Shown here: positions 58,900-64,000 of the stretch, piece by piece | Layout of the letters: each line of letters starts with the position of its first letter | How positions within the stretch are numbered: position 1 is the first letter of the stretch | Assembly: GCF_000711695.1 (NCBI RefSeq) | Contig: NW_013546920.1 | Span: forward strand, 1-64,000 | Source: Tilletiaria anomala UBC 951 | Taxonomy: Eukaryota; Basidiomycota; Exobasidiomycetes; Georgefischeriales; Tilletiariaceae | DNA length: 64,000 nt | Reading direction: 5' to 3' | Made by a program: the position numbers and the translations under genes | Notes under the pieces: model-generated | The model's database searches: none | Told to the model about the DNA's origin: nothing | The model's input: only the letters and a program-made list of their open reading frames with translations

Positions 58900-59560
58900 A
58901 GCTTCACCTGCCGCGGTGCGCGCCGGAGATGCCATTGTTCACGTCCTACGCCTTCAAAGACTCCCAGAAGCTCATCACCTCCAAGCACACGCATGACTTG
59001 GATGAAATATGCCTCTCTGACACACTCACTTAAGTGGCCTATCAGGCGAGGCAGCAAATAGGAATATGTCACTTCTGGTGTTAGACCAACGGGAACGCGA
59101 CCTTCGCTCTGAATGCATGAATGACGTGAGCCATGCTGATGCGGGCATCCCCTGACAGGTCTGCACTCACGTTTCGGCTACGCAACGAATGTCAGCCGGC
59201 TGGACCGTCATCACTCCCATGCACACCGTGCTACCCTGCACCGCAGTGATGACGAGCCTGCGGCAATTGCGGATGGCAAGGGCCGCATGTTAGCCTCCAT
59301 CGCGGTGCAGGTGGAACTGGCCGCCGGCATCGGCGCCCAATCCAGCTTGGAGGTCTGCGCTTGCGCAGAACGCCTTTCCGCCGCTTGTCAGTACGAAAGC
59401 CTTGATGTGCTCATCGGCGTCAGCAAGCTCAAATACAAAGACGACGTCGTGCATCATCGCATCATTGAACGCGTTCATGTTCTTGAGCCTGTACAGACAG
59501 ACAGTGAGCACGGCACCATCGAGCGTGCTCTGTATGTCGCACCATTTCGATAAGCTGCTG
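58900..59560 (-). pseudogene. Decayed enoyl-CoA hydratase/isomerase
   Basis: The minus strand shows a crotonase-fold gene in pieces. The first piece, open from beyond 59560 to 59290, reads STLDGAVLTVCLYRLKNMNAFND, FELADADEHIKAFVLTSGGKAFCASADL (canonical F.L.G.G.AFCAGADL) and HRDGG, then TAA where family members continue. The frame goes on with HAALAIRNCRRLVITAVQGSTVCMGV and PADIRCVAET. A still-recognisable intron (GTGAGT near 59170, CAG near 59111) follows, then AKVAFPLV, a stop, and in another frame GLTPEVTYSYLLPRLIGHLSE. At least two stops and one frameshift break it. The lower limit is uncertain. Intron retention and readable family motifs suggest fairly recent inactivation. It lies tail-to-tail with the cyclase gene. 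Confidence 0.78.
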
Positions 59561-60441
59561 CGCAGCACACGAGCAGTTATCGAACCACACCAGAGGTTAA
59601 GAAACGGGGCCAGCGAGCGTACATCATCCAGTTCACTTGTAGTCGACAGCCGCAAGGTCGACATGTTCGATGCGGGGGAAACGGGTTCGCCGGCCATCCT
59701 GCTTGAATTCGCATCTGTGCGCATCGACCTATTCCAGATCTCAAGCTGAAGGGTGAGTCGGCAAGGACGACTATATTCGCTCGTGCACATGAGGCTCAAT
59801 AGGCCCCAAGCATCCCACGACCACGGCCAGGTTCTGGCTTGCTGCTCTCCATGTCTGTAGGTGTGGGTGAGGTCGACTGGCCTAGGTGCTTTTTAGGGTC
59901 GAGTTGTACGTGTCGCGCGGTGCTATGCCAGATGAGTGCCGCCTGCTCAGCGCGATATCCGAATCTGAGTCTCATCAACCCTTTCTCGGAGTGGCACCCC
60001 GATTCTATTCTAACAACACTACACCGCTCGGCTTGAGGAAGGTTGAGGGAACTACGTCGTTCAAAGGTGACAGCCCGAATGAGGCAAGGTGTGGCATGTG
60101 GCATGTGACATGCGTCAGATAGCTGTTGCTTCATTTTTCAGCCCTGATACTGCAGTGCCCTTGACCAGAGCCAGTACCTACCCGGGCGATGCTCAGAAGA
60201 AGCTGCAAGCATCGCTTGGGTAGCTACCACTCCGGGAACTAAGACCTGATTTGTCACAGAGATGGGCGGCCTGACAGACTTTGTAATCGACAATGTGATG
60301 CGAGACATCGCCATTCTCCTGTAGACCGTGTGTATAGCTGACGGTTGAGCCAGCTCGCATAGCCTTACTCCTTGCTTTCCCATGCATCTGCTTCCTTTGC
60401 ACTGCATATACTCAGTCGATAAAGCGCCGCTGCAAAAGCAT
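59561..60441. other. Non-coding stretch between two gene relics
   Basis: Short frames on both strands, none resembling a family. The minus frame open to 59799 continues the hydratase relic upstream but without recognisable motifs. Confidence 0.45.
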
Positions 60442-60738
60442 ATGAACCTCACTGAGACTTCCATGCTCGACTCGGCAGAAGCGCTATCATCGCAGCTGTC
60501 CGGCGCATCGCTTTTCGCCCCCGCTCAAGACACTGCGAAAGCGCTATCCGAATACGTCCCCAAGCCGCATGACACAGATGAGCTCACACTGCGCGTGGGG
60601 GACATCGTCAGCATTTCAGAGCGCACATCAACCGAGTGATGGAAGGGTCAGATCCAAGGCGGAGATGGCAAGCTCGGTGATAGGCTGTTGCCAGCCAACT
60701 GCGTCGAGCCAATCAAGCACGCAACGCTTCCATCCTAA
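60442..60738 (+). pseudogene. Broken SH3-domain gene fragment
   Basis: From the ATG at 60442 a Ser/Ala-rich leader runs into AKALSEYVPKPHDTDELTLRVGDIVSI, the first half of an SH3 domain (ALYDY..D.DELxFxxGDII). At 60637 a TGA stands where the first Trp of the conserved WWKG motif belongs (TGA TGG AAG GGT). The same frame continues with WKGQIQGGDGKLGD and RLLPANCVEPIKHA (canonical G.LPANYVE.I) to a TAA at 60736. A single TGG-to-TGA change therefore truncates an otherwise well-kept domain, although the usual Tyr of ALYDY and of PANYVE is also altered. The parent gene may be an actin-patch SH3 protein; that is a guess. No second domain is recognisable downstream. Confidence 0.7.
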
Positions 60739-61149
60739 ACGTCTGGATCAGCCAGACCAACTCCTGCTTCCACAGGCGGGATGCGGGCACGTTTCACATA
60801 GGAAAATATGTCCGCTGAGCCCTCAGCTGCTCTCATCGCAATTCCCAGCGGCTTGAAGACGAATACGCCGGAAGAGAAGCAGGCACGCAAGGACAACCTG
60901 ACGAGCCCTGCCAAAAGCAACGTTGAAAGACAAGCCATCGGTGACTTTACAGCTGATGCCGGCTTCAAAATAGCCAGACAAAGCTTCTGATAGCCCACAA
61001 ACAGGCCAGGGCCGGCATGGACCGCAGAGTGTTGCTCATAAGACAATAATATAGCGTTGGTGGGTAACTATTGTACAATATAAAAGTGCTGATGGAAAAT
61101 GACAGGATGTGTATGCAAAAATGTAATGCTAGATCCTTCTGTGGGTGGC
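60739..61149. other. Intergenic region after SH3 relic
   Basis: Includes a 61-codon plus-strand frame (60808-60990) rich in Lys, Ser and Ala that could be more of the SH3 relic's parent gene but has no motif. Confidence 0.4.
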
Positions 61150-62607
61150 TCACGCTGTCTGCTCATTTGCCCCGGCATCGGCGGTGTCCATCTCTCCGTG
61201 CTTGCGCTTCTTTTTGGACGGCCGCTTCGTCTGACTTGCATTATATGATCTGAACAAGGCGTCCCCATCTTCATCTGCAAGCTGTCCAGGTGGTATACCT
61301 TGTCGCGCTCGCCACCTAAGCACGTCCGCAAACATTGAGAGGGAATGCTTGGCGCGCGCGAGCTCCAGATGTCTCAGCGCGTTGCCGAGGCTCCATTCCT
61401 TGCCCTTCATCACCGCATGCACCTCGTCAATAATAACCTTTCGCTGGCTGTACTGTTTCCGCGCATTGACCGTCCAGCGCCACGACGTCTTGAAAACCGC
61501 TTCGAGGAAGATGACGCTCGGTTGATCTTGACTGAGACCGAAGTGCCACTCCTTCCAAAGGTCGACAACATTCTGCGTTGTACGGCTGAGAGTGTACGTT
61601 AGCTGGTCGCCAGGCACAAAGTTGCGCGGCGGATTAGGGAGCGGATACTGCAAGGCGCCGTAGTGCTCAACCATGCGCTCATCCGCTTCCTCTATCGGAT
61701 ATAGAGCCTTCTCGTCGTAGTGTTCGAGCCCCACATATTGTTCAGGCCGAGCTATTGGTATCGTGGCCTGTCGTCCTGCTCGTTTCGGTGCTTGACTTTT
61801 CGTTTTGACCGAGTTTCGTGGCCGCGCTGAGATGCGATTCGCCCCACTGGCGACGTTTTCGGCGAGGCTGAGGAGCATGACTGGGTTCGAAGCAAGGTAT
61901 TGTCGGAATTCCAGCATGAGCTGTCGCTGCGCATCGCTGAGTTGGTCGCCGCGTTGCATGAGTGGCAAGTTTACAGGCAGCGACTCGGCTCCTGCACCTG
62001 CACCTGCGCTGCTCGCAGCCCGATTCGCAACGAACGTCTTGAATGCGTTCACCAGCGTCTGAGGAGCAGAGTCCCGTGTGAGGGCCATCGTCGTGGCGCT
62101 CGCGCATGGGCGATCTGCGCCATCTTGAGCTTTGTCTGCTGCCACGCGATCTCGTGAGAGCGGTGCGAGCAGATTTGTGAACGGTTGCGAAGCAGAAAGA
62201 GAGTCCGGATCCGAATATTCAGCTCCAGGGCCATGTGCAGCAGCTTTGGCAAGAGAATCGGTATCGGACTCCTGCTCTTCCTCTCGATCGTCTCCGGCTT
62301 CATCCTCGTCTTCGTTTTCCTGATCTTCCTCATCCCCATCTTCGTCAACGACGGCCAAGGCTTGAATAACCTCAGCACATGTTTGCTGCAGCTGGCTCAT
62401 CTGCCTCTCTAGCGCGTCCATGCGATCCTCCAGACATGCCAACCTAGCCTCGCCATTGTTGCTCGGCGGTGTGGGGGATGACGAGGAACCATGAGAAGCG
62501 AGTCCTCGATGCTGCCGAAGCCCGTGCTGGAGTTCGCGAAGCCGACTTGATGCATCAGGTAGGTTAGAGAAAAGTTTCAGCAACGCAGCTGCTGCTTGAT
62601 CAGCCAT
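61150..62607 (-). CDS. GCR1_C-domain DNA-binding protein
   Basis: Single-exon gene, 485 aa, start at the ATG at 62607. The N-terminus has a predicted coiled coil (ARLACLEDRMDALERQMSQLQQ) and a strongly acidic Glu/Asp run. The C-terminal third carries a GCR1_C-type DNA-binding domain: YTLSRTTQNVVDLWKEWHFGL, then SVIFLEAVFKTSWRW, ARKQYSQRKVIIDEVHAVM and ALRHLELARAKHSLSMFADVL. It ends in a nuclear-localisation-like KRPSKKKRKH. Related domains occur in the yeast glycolytic activator Gcr1 and in fungal Crypton tyrosine-recombinase elements. No recombinase domain is visible here, so a host regulator or domesticated DNA-binding protein is more likely. Intronless, unlike most neighbours, and next to two gene relics. 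Confidence 0.78.
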   Translation of the reverse strand: MADQAAAALLKLFSNLPDASSRLRELQHGLRQHRGLASHGSSSSPTPPSNNGEARLACLEDRMDALERQMSQLQQTCAEVIQALAVVDEDGDEEDQENEDEDEAGDDREEEQESDTDSLAKAAAHGPGAEYSDPDSLSASQPFTNLLAPLSRDRVAADKAQDGADRPCASATTMALTRDSAPQTLVNAFKTFVANRAASSAGAGAGAESLPVNLPLMQRGDQLSDAQRQLMLEFRQYLASNPVMLLSLAENVASGANRISARPRNSVKTKSQAPKRAGRQATIPIARPEQYVGLEHYDEKALYPIEEADERMVEHYGALQYPLPNPPRNFVPGDQLTYTLSRTTQNVVDLWKEWHFGLSQDQPSVIFLEAVFKTSWRWTVNARKQYSQRKVIIDEVHAVMKGKEWSLGNALRHLELARAKHSLSMFADVLRWRARQGIPPGQLADEDGDALFRSYNASQTKRPSKKKRKHGEMDTADAGANEQTA

Positions 62608-63056
62608 GATGTAAAACGGGCCTCTGCATCACTGGTATATGCTGCGCTTGCAAGTGATCTTTTGAGGTCCTGGTGCCTACCTAGACAGGCAATAACGACA
62701 CCATCGTTCGATGATCGGTCTGCCAAACTCGACAGGTCAACTGCACGAAGTAACCGAGCACGTTCTAAGCCTAAGTCTGATGAACAGACTAGAAGGCTGC
62801 TGCGGGATTCGTGAGGAACGAAGCAGAGAGTAAGGTCTCCATGGAGCCTCTAAAGAGAGAGATGCGTTGCGCTCAGACGGATTGCGTTGTGTGGGTAGCG
62901 TCACGTCGCGTGACGCGTTAACGGCATTTGCTTTCAAAGGGCGAACAGACATCGCTGTGCCAAATTCAAATGACCTCTGCTTCCAAGAGTTGCGATCTCA
63001 ATTGCCACTCAACCTGCAATCAACGCCTTGTTAGGGATGATCATCAGAGCACAGGC
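62608..63056. promoter_or_regulatory. Shared divergent promoter, GCR1_C gene / PSF2
   Basis: 449 bp between divergent starts, holding the ACGCGT box at 62913-62918. The PSF2 frame is open 43 codons upstream but the conserved protein begins at 63057. Confidence 0.5.
62913..62918. promoter_or_regulatory. MluI cell-cycle box (ACGCGT)
   Basis: The palindrome ACGCGT, within CGTCGCGTGACGCGTTAACG, lies 139 bp upstream of the PSF2 start. In yeasts this MCB element binds MBF (Mbp1/Swi6) and drives G1/S transcription of replication genes, which fits a GINS subunit. Role here is inferred from position and motif only. Confidence 0.55.
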
Positions 63057-63902
63057 ATGGCGGCAATAGTGAGAAGAGGGTTGCTGCCCACAGAGATAGA
63101 ATATCTCGCGGCAGAGTCCACAGAGATTGATATCGTGCCCTCTCTGTCCCTCGACCGAGTACGGCTGCTAGGAGGCATCTACGGCCCATTCCGTCCGCCG
63201 GCCACGTGCAAGGTCCCACTATGGCTGGCGATCAACCTTCGATCCAAAAAGAAATGCAAGATCGTCCCTCCGGAATGGATGAGCGTCGGTGAGTACGACG
63301 GCTGCAGCTCTCCTGTCTTGCCACAACCGACTGATGTCGTGTCGCTCGAAGAGAGCCTCCGGGAGGCTTATGACCAAGAGGTTCGAGCAGCACCCTTCGC
63401 AAAGCTTCCTCAGGACTATGCTATTATTGCCAAGGTCTTACTCGAAACGTACGCTTATAGGGCCTCTTACGAACCCTTTGCGGTCGTGTTGACTCATCCA
63501 TGCTTCTTACATTCAGGGCATCGAGTGATATCCCCGACTCTGACCAAATCCGAGGATTACTCAAGGATCTTCGCGAAGCCCGGCAAGCCAAAGTCATCTC
63601 CGGCCTCAGTGCCATTAATTCTGCACACCTTGAGGTAATTGAAGGCGATCATAGTCAAGCTGCATCTTCCTTACACTGACCCCGAAGATTGTGCTCCCGA
63701 TACAAAGATGACCAATGTCACTTCCCTCGAAATCTGCGAGCTAAGGGCTTTCTTCACCACAGCATTCAATCATCTCAAGGCTATTGAGTCGAACGCCGCC
63801 GCTACCAACGATGCAGAGGAAACGAATAACACTGCAGAGAATGACTTGAGCGGTCTCGACGGTGGACATGCCTTGACTTTCGACGACACAACAATGGGCT
63901 AA
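63057..63902 (+). CDS. PSF2: GINS complex subunit Psf2
   Basis: Subunit of the GINS tetramer, part of the CMG replicative helicase, in the nucleus. Four exons: 63057-63288, 63352-63448, 63517-63634, 63708-63902; 213 aa, normal size. Motifs: LLPTEIEYLAAESTEIDIVP, RVRLLGGIYGPFRPP, KVPLWLAINLRSKKKCKIVPPEWMSV, ESLREAYDQEVRAAPFAKLP, SDIPDSDQIRGLLKDLREAR and MTNVTSLEICELRAFFTTAF, all as in Psf2. The first intron (63289-63351, 63 nt) is a multiple of three and contains no stop, so unspliced RNA would stay in frame; splicing gives the family sequence WMSVESL. The last acceptor (ACAAAG at 63707) is weak in pyrimidines but the only one giving HLEMTNV. Confidence 0.93.
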
Positions 63903-64000
63903 TAGTTGAGGACAACGACATTTACATCTGGCCCGACCCGACGCCTCAACCATTCTCTCAGAGCGCCTGACCCGAACAGACGCATCTTTGTCAGAGTGCT

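Noticed and set aside
58775-61149. Transposable element as cause of the relic island
   Set aside because: No terminal repeats, transposase or reverse-transcriptase frames were seen; the pieces are host metabolic and SH3 genes.

Overview
The window is nuclear DNA of a fungus, most likely a basidiomycete. Introns are short, mostly 60-90 nt, with GTGAGT/GTAAGT-type donors. Genes sit about 2.5-3 kb apart on both strands, and the housekeeping set is eukaryotic (coatomer, AP-3, GINS, exosome, Pol III, HOPS/CORVET, GPI-anchor synthesis). Compact spacing and Ser/Ala-rich low-complexity inserts would fit Ustilaginomycotina or relatives; that placement is inference. No rRNA, tRNA, CRISPR, viral element or intact transposon was found.

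Layout. 1-2.8 kb: no convincing gene. 2.8-10.4 kb: a secreted Kre9/Knh1-like protein (+), adenylosuccinate synthase (-), SDH4 (-), ATG12 (+) and a holocytochrome c synthase family protein (-). 10.9-22.3 kb: coatomer beta (+), Pol III subunit RPC82 (-) and AP-3 beta (+). 22.4-31.8 kb: a three-exon Asterix/WDR83OS-like gene (-) that no single ORF reveals, HID1 (+), exosome RRP43 (-) and the ABCF protein GCN20/ABCF3 (+). 31.8-37.2 kb: a Tim17-like membrane protein (-), a decayed short-chain dehydrogenase (-) and a myo-inositol-type sugar transporter (+). 37.2-50.5 kb: VPS11 (-), a multi-pass membrane protein of unknown role (+), CDC37 (-), an RPA1-like small ORF (+) and MCD4/PIG-N (+). 50.6-58.8 kb: a very large KDM4-type JmjN/JmjC/ePHD histone demethylase (-) and a cyclase-family protein (+). 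58.9-64 kb: relics of an enoyl-CoA hydratase gene (-) and an SH3-domain gene (+), an intact GCR1_C-domain protein (-) and the GINS subunit PSF2 (+).

Most neighbours are head-to-head pairs sharing 0.4-1 kb promoters or tail-to-tail pairs 50-420 bp apart. Several genes share a theme (COPI, AP-3, VPS11, HID1 in membrane traffic; SDH4 and cytochrome heme lyase in respiration; Asterix and MCD4 in the ER), but nothing indicates a functional cluster. Exon boundaries were worked out by hand from splice motifs, reading-frame continuity and remembered family alignments. For every multi-exon gene given a full model here, the exon lengths sum to a multiple of three. I did not find a plainly new multi-gene system. 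The most notable items are unusual gene structures (24- and 16-nt microexons, a 38-nt intron), the hidden Asterix gene, three decayed host genes and the oversized demethylase.
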